Positions 8,901 through 17,995 of a DNA stretch of 64,000 bases are shown piece by piece. The stretch's first letter is position 1; the number at the start of each line of letters is the position of its first letter. The stretch is taken from the NCBI GenBank assembly GCA_016929415.1, contig JAFGIW010000045.1, positions 1-64,000 of the forward strand, read 5' to 3'. The stretch is from Chitinispirillaceae bacterium. Its GTDB lineage: Bacteria > Fibrobacterota > Chitinivibrionia > Chitinivibrionales > Chitinispirillaceae. Under the pieces are notes generated by a model. The model did no database searches, had not been told where the DNA came from, and saw only the letters and a program-made list of their open reading frames with translations. Made by a program: the position numbers and the translations under genes.

Positions 8901-11900
8901 CCCACCGATGGTGCGATAGTAATAGTTGACAACAGTGGCTTTACCGCGGACATCGACCCGCCACTCACCGTAGGCGCCACCGACGCCGACAGCATGCGAC
9001 TGGGGCTTGCGGCCGATACTGCATTGGCAACGTGGAGGGAGTATGCAACAAGTGACAGCATCAACATCTCGTCGGGCGGCGAGGGCGGTAGACGAATCTT
9101 CGTCCAGTTTAAAGACTTTGCGGGGAACCGCAGCGCTTGGGTCTCGGACAGCACGACGTACGATGCGACCGCTCCGGGCGGCAGCATCACGATCCACGAT
9201 AGTAACGATTTCACCGCCGACCCTGAGCCGGCACTCACCATCACCGCCACCGGTGCCGACAGTATGCGGCTGGGTCTTGCGGACGATACCGCTTCGTCAA
9301 CCTGGAAGGCCGTTGTATCGCCGGACAGCCTTGTAATCTCATCGGGCGGTGATGGAGGAAAACGTATCTTCGTCCAGTTCAAGGATCTCGCGGGGAACCG
9401 TTCCGTGTGGGCCTCGGACAGCACGACCTACGATACGACCGCTCCGGGCGGCAGCATCGTTATTACCGACAATAGCGGCTTCACCGCCGACCCCGACCCG
9501 CGGCTTGCCATCACTGCCGCCGGCGCCGACAGCATGCGGCTGGGGCTTGCGGCCGACACTGCCTCGGCATCATGGAAGGCCTATTCGTCAGTCGACAGCA
9601 TCGTTATTTCTTCGGGCGGCGAGGGCGGAAAACGTATCTTTGTTCAGTTCCGGGATTCCATTGGCAACCGCTCGGCATGGATGTCCGATTCGATAACCTT
9701 TGACAATCAGCTTCCCGTCACGACGATTGCGACCGGCGGGACGTTCAATTACCTGACCTGGCCGGGTTTCGTCAACGGTTCTGCAACCGATAATCTTTCG
9801 GGAATCGATACGGTGGTTGTCACTGTCGTCAGGCAGAGCGACGGTACCTATTGGAACGGGAACGGGGCTTCCTGGCAGAGTTTTGCGTATCAGAATTGCA
9901 TTACCACCACCGGCGCATGGCAGATCAGTCTGCCTCCGGGCGCGCTCAATGACGGCAGCTATACGATTGCGGCAAAGAGTAGTGACCGCGCCGGCAACAG
10001 TGAGTCACCAGGTGCGATTGCTTCGTTTGCCTGGTACTGCAGGCCGGCAGCCCGTTTTTCAGCTGAGCCGACGCAGGGTATGGTGCCATTGACAGTCGAT
10101 TTCATCGACAGCTCGACCGGTGGTGTGGGATCACGACAGTGGGATTTCGGTGACGGAGCGACAGATACCGCACGCCATGTCATTCATATCTACCAGATAG
10201 CGGGAGCGTTCACGGTTTCGTTGAAGGTGCACGGGACGGGGGGAAGCGATACGTTAACAAAAGACAGTCTTTTACGGGTGGGCTATCCGCCGCCGGTGGT
10301 TCGATTTTCATCGGCGCCGAATCAGGGAGCCGCACCGTTGCAGGTACAGATGACCGATTCGTCAACAGGTTCAATCATCGGGCGTTTGTGGACATTCGGT
10401 GACGGCGGGACCGATTCGGCGCAGAACCCGCACCACATCTATACCGAAGCTGGCACGTATCAGGTCACATTGAAGGTATGGGGGCCGGGAGGCGCCGACA
10501 GTGCTTCCGCGACGCCGATTACGGCCTCGGATACCACAAAACCACTGCCGCTTGTCGGCCTGAATGCTGTCGCGTTGAATTGTTCGACGATGGTGCTTAC
10601 CTGGAATCAATCGTCGAGCACTGACGCCGATAGCGTGTCGATCAACGTATCGTATACGGGTTTCGCGGCATCACCGCTTAACGGCGACCGTATTACACGG
10701 TTACCCCACACGAAGACGGCCGATACCCTGCGCGGCCTGCCGCCCGATGGAGTCGTGGCGTTCATACGGACGTTCGTGCGTGATCGGGCGGGCAACTGGT
10801 CCGACACGGGGACCACCTCATTGGTATCTGTCAAACTATCCGACGGCAGGGCGCCCTCATATTCACTTTCCGTCAGCCTGCAATCGGTACGGGATAGCGT
10901 TGTGTTGATCGGGTTGACCGTTGACGGTTCGGCGGAACCCGGCATCATGACGGTGATCGGTTCCGGAAGGACGAAGCTGCAGGCCGCCGATTCGGTGCGC
11001 ACGATACGGTATGCGGATACCGTGATAACGACGGCTCCGCAGTTCGAACCCGGCTGGTTTTTCGCGGCGAGTGCCGTGCAGGATTCGGCAGGCAACCGCT
11101 CGGCATTACGGTACGACAGTGTTGCTGTTGCAAATACCCCGCCGCGTATTTCAATTGTTGCGGATACGCTGCTGCGGGAAGATACAGTCTGGAATGCACA
11201 GGTTACGGTCGGCGATTTCAACGGCGACTCCGTCAGGGTGTCGATCGTCGACGGGCCGAAATCGGTGATCCTCAGCGGCCTGCTGCTGAGCTGGACACCC
11301 GATGATGCGGATATCGGGAAATCGGTCATTGTACTTGTTGCCGAAGATATCCGCGAGGGGAAAAGCTACGATACCGTAACGGTGACGGTTTCCAACCGGG
11401 AGGAGCCGCCGGTGATCTCGGTCGAAGGCGATACGATGGCGTATGAAGATCTGCCGTGGGCGGCGCACTTAGTTGTCGCTGATCCCGACCAGGATGAAAA
11501 GCATTCGATACTTTTCGAAAGGAAACCGACATGGGTGATAATTGACAACGACACGCTTACCGGAACTCCTGCCGAAGAGCACGTTGGCACCGATACCCTG
11601 CGCTGTGTGGTGAGCGACCGGAGCGGTTTACGGGACACGCTGGAACTGGTGCTGAAGGTCAGAAATGTCAATGATACCCCGGCGGTGGTGTCGAATTCGC
11701 TGCCCGGTACGATATTCGAAAAGCAGACTGCCTCCGGCTTCATCATTATTGCCGATCCCGACCGTTTCGATACGCTTGCGGTTTTCTGGGAAGAACCATG
11801 CGCCTGGCTCTCTGCCGGAGCACCGTTGCGTGATACGGTCTCGCGGCAGTGGAGCATCACCCTTCGTGCATCGCCGCAGCAGAAGGATACCGGCATGGCG

Positions 11901-13523
11901 GCGTTTGTTCTACGCTTCACCGATCGGGAGGGCGCTGTGGCGGTTCTGCGCGATACGGTTATGGTGCTTGACGCCGACGATCCTCCCACGCCGCCGAAGA
12001 TCAGACGAGAGGTTGTCGCAGGAGCGGTCAGATATACCGTGACCGCTTCGGACGACCGCGACACGGAATTGATTTACGCGGTAAGGCTGCGGTCGCTTGA
12101 TGATACGTCATGGTCCCGGTCGGACCGGTCGTCACCGGGCGATTTCAGATTCTATCCGCTTGTCGACGGACAATACCGGTTCGAAGCAACGGCGATAGAC
12201 CGTGCCGGGCTCGAGACAATGCCTGTATTCGATACGCTGCTCGTTGCGGGCGCTTCGCGCTGTATAACAAGTGATACTGCATGGGAAATGTTTTCAGTGC
12301 CGGTCCGGTATGAAACCGGCCGGTTGCCGAACACAAAGTACCTGCTTCACTGGGACGAATCGATTTCGGAGCGGCAGATCTACCATTATTACCTGCAGAA
12401 GCATGAAATCGACGTGCTCGAACCGGGAAAAGGTTACTGGCGGAAAGGTACCGGGAAGCGTGATACAATCGAGATTACGCGGGAGCGGATGACGGTGCAG
12501 CCGGTCAAGGTCGCCCTGACGCGGACGGCGTCGGGATGGAACCAGATTGCCTCCCCGTGTCCGTATCCGGTGGTGTGGAGGGGAAAAAGCTCGGTGCTTT
12601 GGAAGTGGAATCCTCTTGTCAATGATTTTGAAGAGATTGACAGCATCCTTGAGCCATGGTTCGGCTACTGGGTGCAAAGCGATCTTACCGACAGCGTCAT
12701 GATCGATACCGTCCCGGTTTTGGAGGGGAAACCGCTTGCAAAGAGAAAAAAGACATGGTTCAGCGGGAACAGGAACTGGGTGCTGCAGGCCGTCCTGACG
12801 ACCGACGGAGGAATGGATGCCGAAAACCGTTTCGGGATACATCCTGATGCAAAAGACGGCTATGATCGGCTCGACAGGCCCGAACCGCCCCGGCCGGCAG
12901 ACCTCCCCGCACTGTTCTTTCCGCATACCGACTGGAAACGGGGACTGACAAAGTATGCCTCCGATTTCCGCAGGGAGTGGGCACCGGTCAATATTTTCGA
13001 AATAGGTATTACCGGTTCGGTGCGGCCGGGTGCGGCGAAAATAAGGTTCAACGGTTTTGAAAAGGGAATGCCGCTCTATCTTTTCATGACTGCGGGGGAT
13101 ACCATCATCAGTATTGATCCGGAAACCGAAGTAACCATACCTGAAGGCACTGCCGACAGCTACCGGACGCTGTTCGTAGTTGACAATCCCGCCGCACTGC
13201 AGCTGCTGCCGCTCCGGTTCAGCATGGGCAACGCCTATCCGAATCCGTTCTGTCCATCGACACGGATCAAATATGTATTGCCGTACCGCTGGCTGAACGA
13301 CGGCAAGATGGTAATGCAGGAGTATGTCGTATCCATAGATATATACGATTTGATGGGCCGTAAAATCCGCAATCTGCTCAACCGTAAAATGCCGCCCGGT
13401 TCCTATGAGGTGTTCTGGGACGGGAAAAACGGAAGCGGCCGGATCGCTGCATCGGGGCATTACTATTGCCGGTTGACGGCGGACAAGTTTGAAAGCGTAA
13501 AAAATCTTACGGTGGTACGGTAA
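5913..13523 (+). CDS. Giant secreted multidomain surface protein (2536 aa)
   Basis: This is a very large exported protein. A classical signal peptide starts at the second in-frame Met (5991: MKKSHYFFLVWVILLTFIG). The ATG at 5913 has the better ribosome site (AGGA) and would add 26 residues. Order of regions: an autotransporter-associated beta-strand repeat near residues 145-220 (GPGTLIISGTSTFTG..INGGTLIVNG); beta-helix-like low-complexity repeats to about 960; three tandem 90-residue repeats (about 1000-1270); two PKD domains (about 1380-1535, WDFGDG and WTFGDGG); a fibronectin-III-like segment; cadherin/Ig-like repeats (about 1740-2020); and a C-terminal FlgD-Ig/type-IX-like sorting module (NAYPNPFCPSTRIKYVL ... 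GHYYCRLT). The role is likely adhesion or substrate binding at the cell surface (inference). The secreted FecR protein gene follows 22 bases later. Confidence 0.85.
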   Translation: MPEENVKCGSTVESRRTVPACISQLSMKKSHYFFLVWVILLTFIGYPADYSWDNSTLSGIQTGNGIWGINNYWTINGITLVSWPGAGASATFAGSDGTYAITVSGTQNVDSITFKSDGYTLATGTLDFGTTSGICVDSNKTAAIGSVINGTGGLSKYGPGTLIISGTSTFTGPTEINGGTLIVNGSIAAGSAVTVNSNAILGGEGTVNGVVTVSAGGSLAPGFSGAGKLTTGNLSLGGSSLMKYELGTLSDTIAVNGNLTLDATVDIEAAAGFGPGTYTLLTYVGTLTLVNDGLTIGSTPGGYDYTITATAGEVRVTVTPLTVKQWIGGAGDNRWNTAANWSGGTVPVSSDSVVFLWSAYPCSLDVDDTVECLMFEPDYAQAFYFDGNKLTISRRLSINISETVIGNGSDTICFDGTGSREFRSKTGILLPTVHQKGTGTTTVVTEGFRASNLYVTAGEFNFGEGLESTVDGLLKVDGGSLNINTSMLLAVGDVDFSGATALLESSGGALVFQGGMQLFIPGNEIPSPHIVKNSSTTLTVAGNRLITGRLQIMSGQVTMDTALFADTVYLSTSLEALQLDTAEGNIDTINSLQGYGTINFGKTDLHISKSVDLNGFNSVGGTGNLTFINADVIDFTPKTGFSFQKIEMSGSGTVRVNNLLKSTEMFIHEGTWDWYNSGIDTVTDTIGISGGTMKLSTSMVYAKKVTGSGGTLRFNTGTLTIFGDTGRVQLSALSTVFPDTGLLIFNGTGVSTFEFQQNPAQVYPVIRIEGNSADTVRMMSNLNAKCLRQISSTLKWGSGLLHTVDTLDGIGGAMDFGSSIVTVTVGKANLSSLSGIISGTGEISFSGTAGTQVLTPPSALSCPIINKAGTGTVQLSSNNLTCKGLSISEGTFDFAGKNATINGDLTVVNGSPATFNGLDGVTVSVSGNASLAGQSGNQLNLDPSTVLNLNVTGTLEADYATIANCNADGATGQATATCVDNGGNTNWYFIPPDVTPPTDGAIVIVDNSGFTADIDPPLTVGATDADSMRLGLAADTALATWREYATSDSINISSGGEGGRRIFVQFKDFAGNRSAWVSDSTTYDATAPGGSITIHDSNDFTADPEPALTITATGADSMRLGLADDTASSTWKAVVSPDSLVISSGGDGGKRIFVQFKDLAGNRSVWASDSTTYDTTAPGGSIVITDNSGFTADPDPRLAITAAGADSMRLGLAADTASASWKAYSSVDSIVISSGGEGGKRIFVQFRDSIGNRSAWMSDSITFDNQLPVTTIATGGTFNYLTWPGFVNGSATDNLSGIDTVVVTVVRQSDGTYWNGNGASWQSFAYQNCITTTGAWQISLPPGALNDGSYTIAAKSSDRAGNSESPGAIASFAWYCRPAARFSAEPTQGMVPLTVDFIDSSTGGVGSRQWDFGDGATDTARHVIHIYQIAGAFTVSLKVHGTGGSDTLTKDSLLRVGYPPPVVRFSSAPNQGAAPLQVQMTDSSTGSIIGRLWTFGDGGTDSAQNPHHIYTEAGTYQVTLKVWGPGGADSASATPITASDTTKPLPLVGLNAVALNCSTMVLTWNQSSSTDADSVSINVSYTGFAASPLNGDRITRLPHTKTADTLRGLPPDGVVAFIRTFVRDRAGNWSDTGTTSLVSVKLSDGRAPSYSLSVSLQSVRDSVVLIGLTVDGSAEPGIMTVIGSGRTKLQAADSVRTIRYADTVITTAPQFEPGWFFAASAVQDSAGNRSALRYDSVAVANTPPRISIVADTLLREDTVWNAQVTVGDFNGDSVRVSIVDGPKSVILSGLLLSWTPDDADIGKSVIVLVAEDIREGKSYDTVTVTVSNREEPPVISVEGDTMAYEDLPWAAHLVVADPDQDEKHSILFERKPTWVIIDNDTLTGTPAEEHVGTDTLRCVVSDRSGLRDTLELVLKVRNVNDTPAVVSNSLPGTIFEKQTASGFIIIADPDRFDTLAVFWEEPCAWLSAGAPLRDTVSRQWSITLRASPQQKDTGMAAFVLRFTDREGAVAVLRDTVMVLDADDPPTPPKIRREVVAGAVRYTVTASDDRDTELIYAVRLRSLDDTSWSRSDRSSPGDFRFYPLVDGQYRFEATAIDRAGLETMPVFDTLLVAGASRCITSDTAWEMFSVPVRYETGRLPNTKYLLHWDESISERQIYHYYLQKHEIDVLEPGKGYWRKGTGKRDTIEITRERMTVQPVKVALTRTASGWNQIASPCPYPVVWRGKSSVLWKWNPLVNDFEEIDSILEPWFGYWVQSDLTDSVMIDTVPVLEGKPLAKRKKTWFSGNRNWVLQAVLTTDGGMDAENRFGIHPDAKDGYDRLDRPEPPRPADLPALFFPHTDWKRGLTKYASDFRREWAPVNIFEIGITGSVRPGAAKIRFNGFEKGMPLYLFMTAGDTIISIDPETEVTIPEGTADSYRTLFVVDNPAALQLLPLRFSMGNAYPNPFCPSTRIKYVLPYRWLNDGKMVMQEYVVSIDIYDLMGRKIRNLLNRKMPPGSYEVFWDGKNGSGRIAASGHYYCRLTADKFESVKNLTVVR
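8911..9720 (+). repeat. Three tandem 270-bp coding repeats
   Basis: Within the giant gene, three consecutive 270-base units (8911-9180, 9181-9450, 9451-9720) encode 90-residue modules sharing ADSMRLGLA, ISSGGEGGKRIFVQFKD and GNRSAW. Units 2 and 3 are closest to each other in DNA as well as protein, which points to duplication within the gene. The phase is exact (90 codons), so unit gain or loss would keep the frame. Confidence 0.85.
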
Positions 13524-13545
13524 CGTACATCGAAAGGCGTGTGGA

Positions 13546-15432
13546 ATGAAAAAAACGACCGTTGTCTGTATCGGTATTTGTTTACTGAATGGATTTGCCG
13601 TCGCGGCGGAGGCGGCCGCGCGCATCACCAAGTTGGTCGGGAGGATCGATGTGCGGGCCAAAACCTCAGCGGCATGGCGGCCGGCGAGGATCGGTATGAC
13701 GGTCGGGGAGAACTGGGATGTCAGATCGTATATGGAATCCGAGGCCGAGGTGGCCTTTGAAACCGGGACCACACTCAGGATTGTCGAGAACAGCGTCGTC
13801 ACGCTCTCCCGCCTCACAACCGACGCAGGAACGAAATCGTCACAATCAACCGTCAAGGTGATGACGGGCAAGGTCTGGGCAAATGTCAAAAAATTGACTT
13901 CAACCCAGTCGGAATTCGAATTCGAAACGCCGACAGCCGTCGCTTCAATCCGAGGAACGCGCCTCGGGATCGAGGTCGGGAAGCGGCGCACCATAATCGA
14001 TGTCTATGAAGGCATCGTCGCCGTACGCCGGAAGGGTGAAAAGGAATCGGTCAACGCGTTGACGAATATGCGGGTCATCGTCGACCGGGATGAGAAGGAG
14101 TTGACGGTTGTCGATTTCAAGGAGATCCGCCGCGTTGACGGGCAACAGGGCGGCGGTGTGCCGCAGGATCCCTTCGCGGCAGAAGGCGCTCCATTCGACA
14201 GCAGTGCACCTCCTCCCGCCGATTCGGCACGGTTTCCTGCCGGAAGTGATACGGTGATAACGGACACGGCGGGGCAGCAGGGCTCTCACGGCGACCCGGA
14301 AGGAATGCGGCGACGGACCCTGTCGGTTACCGCACCTGCAGAGGGTGCGCGGATCTCCGAGCCGTTGATCCAGATAACGGGAAATACCTTACCCGATGCG
14401 AAAATATTTATCAATGATCTCCAGACGGCGGTCGGCCGTGACGGGGCATTCAGTTTCCGTTTCCCGGTTCCGGACGAGCCGAATACCTATATCATAGAAA
14501 TTCGTGCCGAATACAAGGGCAGGGAGCAGGTACTGCATCGAAGCGTCGTTTATGCCCCCCGGGAGGATAAGTTGCTGCTTGAGTGTTCCGCGCCGGTCGA
14601 CGGACAGTTGATAAAAACCCGTACGATACGGGTAAACGGTAAAACGACGAAACGGGCCGCGGTGACCGCCAACGGCGTTCCCATGAATGTTGCGGCAAAC
14701 GGGATTTTCAATGGAGAGTTGACCGTTTCGGAAAAGGATATCGGTGATTTCCAGCTTGAAATCGTCGCTCGCAGTCAGGGTGAAGAGCGGTCGAAGACCA
14801 TCAATCTTGAAATTGACGGAACATCGCCGCAGGTAAATACAAGCGTTCCACTCTGCCTCTTTTCACTGCAGGGACAACAGGCGACCAATCAACGCGCGGT
14901 ACCGCTCCAGGTGCTTGACCGCACCCCCGGCGAAGAATTGACAATTAAAACTACCAACAACGGCTCCGTCGAGAGGATCGTTTCGGAACCCGGACGTACC
15001 GAACAGCTTCTGCTGAACGAAGGTACGAACGATTATTCAATCCAGGTTATCGACCGTGCGGGAAACAGCTCGCCGGTGATCAGAGGCAGACTCTATTATC
15101 TTCCGGGGCCCATCATTATTCTGCTCCATGAGCCATCGTCGAATCCCATGGTGTATGAAGGACTGCCGCCGGCACTTCACCCTGGAAACCGGGGTGTTGA
15201 AGAATCGATTGACGTCGAAGTGGAGATCGATGACGGAATCGGGAGCGTCCCGCAGTCGATACGCTACTGCCGGGTGACCGGTAATGGAAAGACGGTCCTG
15301 CTGCGGAACAACAATGATTATATTTATGTCGGAAAAGTTAACGTACGACGCGGCACCAACCAGTTCACCATCCAGGTCGAAGACCTGAGCGGAAGGCTGG
15401 AGACGCTGCGGTTCGAGGTGATTTTACGGTGA
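13546..15432 (+). CDS. Secreted FecR-domain protein with Ig-like repeats
   Basis: A signal peptide (MKKTTVVCIGICLLNGFAVAAEAAA) is followed by a FecR domain at about residues 45-170. Typical signatures are GENWDVRSYMESEAEVAF, LRIVENSVVTLSRL, KVMTGKVWANVKKL and TPTAVASIRGT. A Pro/Ala-rich linker (about 195-250) and at least two Ig-like modules of the type seen after FecR in surface proteins (PAEGARISEPLIQITGNTL) come next. This is not a membrane-bound anti-sigma FecR, because it has no N-terminal cytoplasmic domain. It probably acts at the cell surface or periplasm, perhaps with the giant protein just upstream (gap 22 bases, same strand). AAGGCGTGTGGA before the ATG supports the start. Confidence 0.82.
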   Translation: MKKTTVVCIGICLLNGFAVAAEAAARITKLVGRIDVRAKTSAAWRPARIGMTVGENWDVRSYMESEAEVAFETGTTLRIVENSVVTLSRLTTDAGTKSSQSTVKVMTGKVWANVKKLTSTQSEFEFETPTAVASIRGTRLGIEVGKRRTIIDVYEGIVAVRRKGEKESVNALTNMRVIVDRDEKELTVVDFKEIRRVDGQQGGGVPQDPFAAEGAPFDSSAPPPADSARFPAGSDTVITDTAGQQGSHGDPEGMRRRTLSVTAPAEGARISEPLIQITGNTLPDAKIFINDLQTAVGRDGAFSFRFPVPDEPNTYIIEIRAEYKGREQVLHRSVVYAPREDKLLLECSAPVDGQLIKTRTIRVNGKTTKRAAVTANGVPMNVAANGIFNGELTVSEKDIGDFQLEIVARSQGEERSKTINLEIDGTSPQVNTSVPLCLFSLQGQQATNQRAVPLQVLDRTPGEELTIKTTNNGSVERIVSEPGRTEQLLLNEGTNDYSIQVIDRAGNSSPVIRGRLYYLPGPIIILLHEPSSNPMVYEGLPPALHPGNRGVEESIDVEVEIDDGIGSVPQSIRYCRVTGNGKTVLLRNNNDYIYVGKVNVRRGTNQFTIQVEDLSGRLETLRFEVILR

Positions 15433-15473
15433 ACCGCCGGGCGTCGATGGACAATTGGTGCCACTTTCTGCCG

Positions 15474-16253
15474 CTACCCGACCACCTTTTTACCGGCCTC
15501 CCAGAAGCGGTCAAGCTCTTCAAGGGAAGCCTTTTTGATATCGATACCGGCTTTGGTGCACGCGTCTTCAATATAGCGGAACCTCCGTGAAAATTTGTTG
15601 TTCGCCGCGCGGAGCGCCTCTTCCGCGCAGATGCCTTTATGGCGCGCAACATTAACCAATGCAAAAAGGATATCCCCCAGTTCCTCCAGGACGTGTGCAT
15701 TGTCGCCCGATGCAAGCGCTTGTCTGAATTCTCCGAACTCCTCCTCGACTTTATCGAGTGCGGGGCCGCTGTCGTGCCAGTCGAACCCGACGCGGGCGAC
15801 GCGGCGCTGGATTTTTTCGGCGCGCAGGAGAGCCGGAAGCGCGACGGGTATGTCGTCGACCAGGGAGCGGCGGTGCTCCTTGCCCTTCTCGGCCTGCTTG
15901 ATTTGCTCCCAGTTGTTGATGACGTCGCGCGATGAAGAGACCTCGACGGTGCCGAAGACATGGGGGTGGCGCCGGATGATTTTTTCGCTGATGCCGCGGG
16001 CGACATCCTCGATCGTGAACGTTCCCGCCTCTTTTCCCATCTGTGAATGAAGCACGACCTGCAGCAGCAGGTCGCCGAGCTCCTCCTCCATTTTATGCGG
16101 GTTGTTCTCGTCGACCGCTTCAAAAAATTCGTAGGCCTCATCGAGAAGGCAGGGGAGAAGCGAGGCATGGGTCTGCTCGCGGTCCCAGGGGCAGCCCCCC
16201 GGGGCGCGCAGCCGGGCGATGAGGTCGATCAAACGATGCAAGTCACTGTTCAT
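15474..16253 (-). CDS. mazG: Nucleoside triphosphate pyrophosphohydrolase MazG
   Basis: This all-alpha NTP pyrophosphatase hydrolyses (d)NTPs to NMP and pyrophosphate, and in some bacteria lowers ppGpp. It has the usual two tandem MazG domains. The first contains LRAPGGCPWDREQTHASL and EExxD-type metal ligands (KMEEELGDLLLQVVLHS). The second contains KVEEEFGEFRQAL and EELGDILFALVNVARH. Length (259) is normal. GAGGTTCC precedes the ATG. It is the last gene of a three-gene minus-strand run (HDAC-like, Sua5, MazG) with a 35-base gap. Confidence 0.95.
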   Translation of the reverse strand: MNSDLHRLIDLIARLRAPGGCPWDREQTHASLLPCLLDEAYEFFEAVDENNPHKMEEELGDLLLQVVLHSQMGKEAGTFTIEDVARGISEKIIRRHPHVFGTVEVSSSRDVINNWEQIKQAEKGKEHRRSLVDDIPVALPALLRAEKIQRRVARVGFDWHDSGPALDKVEEEFGEFRQALASGDNAHVLEELGDILFALVNVARHKGICAEEALRAANNKFSRRFRYIEDACTKAGIDIKKASLEELDRFWEAGKKVVG

Positions 16254-16288
16254 GGAACCTCACGGAAAAGTGTCCGGGTAACTGCCGG

Positions 16289-16897
16289 TTATTCATTCCA
16301 GACCCCCTTGCCTTGACGAATAAGAGCCGGTGCGCCGCCGGTAAGGTCGACGATGGTGGAGCCGAAAGGATCATCGAGAGGCCCGATATCGAGCATGACG
16401 TCGACTTCATTGAGCACTGCGGGGCGTACCTCGTCGGGATTCCCGCGTGAGCCGCCGGGAAGGTTGATCGAGGTGTTGGCCAGCGGTTCGTGAAGCGATA
16501 CGACCAGATCGAGCACCGTCCGGCAGTTCGGTATGCGCACGCCGACGGTCTTCCGCCTGGGGCAGATTTTTTTCGGGACGAGGTTCGTCGCCGGCAGAAT
16601 GAAGGTAAAGGGACCGGGGAGGTACCGCTTCATCAGTTTGAAATGGGCATTTGACAATATAACGTACTGAGACATCTGGGAAAAATCGCTGCAGATAAAT
16701 GAGAAAAGTCGTTTATCGTCCTTATGAAGCAACCGTCCGACTCGTTCGATGCCCTTGGCATTGCCGAGGCACGCACCCATGCCGTACACGGTATCGGTAG
16801 GGTAGACCGCGATGCCGCCTTCATCTTTGCAGATGCGGGCAGTTGATTCGATAAGGCGCCGCTGCGGGTTCACCGGATGGACGTTGTAAATAATCAT
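16289..16897 (-). CDS. L-threonylcarbamoyladenylate synthase (Sua5/YciO/YrdC family)
   Basis: This protein makes threonylcarbamoyl-AMP for the t6A37 modification of ANN-decoding tRNAs. Signatures of the YrdC fold are GGIAVYPTDTVYGMGACL, the nucleotide-binding KxR-type segment (DKRLFSFIC), LPGPFTFIL, VGVRIPN, the PLANTSINLPG loop and STIVDLTGGAPALIRQGKG. The start is placed at 16897 (MIIYNVHP), because it makes a four-base ATGA overlap with the preceding gene. The track start at 17032 would give an unrelated 45-residue extension inside that gene. The 202-residue form lacks the extra Sua5 C-terminal domain. It could be YciO rather than TsaC, and the partner genes tsaB/D/E are not in the window. 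Confidence 0.88.
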   Translation of the reverse strand: MIIYNVHPVNPQRRLIESTARICKDEGGIAVYPTDTVYGMGACLGNAKGIERVGRLLHKDDKRLFSFICSDFSQMSQYVILSNAHFKLMKRYLPGPFTFILPATNLVPKKICPRRKTVGVRIPNCRTVLDLVVSLHEPLANTSINLPGGSRGNPDEVRPAVLNEVDVMLDIGPLDDPFGSTIVDLTGGAPALIRQGKGVWNE

Positions 16898-17883
16898 GGA
16901 GTCGTCGTTCGCGTCGATGGGGCCGATTCGTCGGGAAACCGGGCGAGCGCCTGCAGGTGTGCCTCGACGGCAATCGCGAGTCCGAGGGGATTGTATCCGC
17001 CTTCCAACACCGAAACGATACGGCCGTTGCACATTTGCTGCGCGATTTTCATGAGGAGTTTCGTTATGGGGTGGAAGACCTCTTCACTCAGGTCGAAATT
17101 GCCGAGCGGGTCGCACGCAAGACTGTCGAAACCGGCGGAAATCAGTACCAGATCAGGTGAAAAGGAGATTTTCTCCAGATGGTCGGCGAGCACGTGGAAC
17201 GTGAATAATAAATCGGCATCCTCCACCGGACCGAAAGGGTATTCGGGTTTCGGCAGCGGGTAATTGAACGTGTAGCCTTCGGCAGCCCCACTGCCGGTCC
17301 GTGTCGGCAGGCCGGTTCCCGGATAGGCTCCGAGACGGTGTGTTGAAAAATAAAAAACCGAGGGATCGTCATAAAAGTACGATTCGGTGCCGTTGCCGTG
17401 GTGATAATCCCAGTCGACGATCAGCACTTTTATCGCGTGATATTTTTTCTGCGCGTAGCGGGCTGCAATGGCGACATTGTTCAGAAAGCAGAACCCTTCG
17501 CCCTGATTGATCCCGTCATGGTGCGCGTCGTTGTGGGCATGATGCCCGGGCGGTCTGACCGCACAGAACGCATTGGCGATTCTTTCTGTAAAGACAGCGT
17601 CCACGGCGCCGGTTACCGCAGCCACCGCATCGCCGGCCGCCCTGCCGGTGGCCGGTATCGCGAGCACTTCATCGATGTGGCTGCCGGTATGCACCGCGCT
17701 GATCAGCGGAAGGTGCAGGTTTCTGTCAAAGGATGTGGATATCCATTCAATACGACCGGCGACGGCCGACGACCGGATACGCTCATTGATCGCGATCAAC
17801 CGTTCGGCCGATTCAGGATGTCCCGGTTCAAGTTCATGCTGCAGGAAGGATTCATTGAAAAAATAGCCTGTTTTAAGTTTCAT
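16894..17883 (-). CDS. Histone-deacetylase-family amidohydrolase
   Basis: This is a zinc-dependent deacetylase fold of the arginase/HDAC superfamily, akin to AcuC or acetylpolyamine amidohydrolases. Visible motifs are RPPGHHAHNDAHHDG (catalytic His pair region), GFCFLNNVAIAARYA, VDWDYHHGNGT (zinc ligands Asp and His), ISAGFDSLACDPLG (third ligand Asp) and VLEGGYN. The start at 17883 (MKLKTGYFF) is preferred over 17955, as the family normally starts just before this TGY strand. It is the first gene of the run with Sua5 and MazG. The substrate is unknown, with acetylated small molecules or protein lysines the usual candidates. Confidence 0.9.
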   Translation of the reverse strand: MKLKTGYFFNESFLQHELEPGHPESAERLIAINERIRSSAVAGRIEWISTSFDRNLHLPLISAVHTGSHIDEVLAIPATGRAAGDAVAAVTGAVDAVFTERIANAFCAVRPPGHHAHNDAHHDGINQGEGFCFLNNVAIAARYAQKKYHAIKVLIVDWDYHHGNGTESYFYDDPSVFYFSTHRLGAYPGTGLPTRTGSGAAEGYTFNYPLPKPEYPFGPVEDADLLFTFHVLADHLEKISFSPDLVLISAGFDSLACDPLGNFDLSEEVFHPITKLLMKIAQQMCNGRIVSVLEGGYNPLGLAIAVEAHLQALARFPDESAPSTRTTTP

Positions 17884-17995
17884 AACGACCAGAAAATAAT
17901 TTCCGACTGCCCTTCGGTGGTATGCATTGACATCGATTTCCCGCTGAGGTATCATTTAAGAATTCTGCAGGGAAACGATAACAGGAGAAGATGTG

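Noticed and set aside
12294-13994. Minus-strand ORF of 566 aa opposite the giant gene and FecR gene
   Set aside because: It crosses two well-supported plus-strand genes with signal peptides and domains, and has no recognisable motif. It is a long shadow typical of GC-rich DNA.
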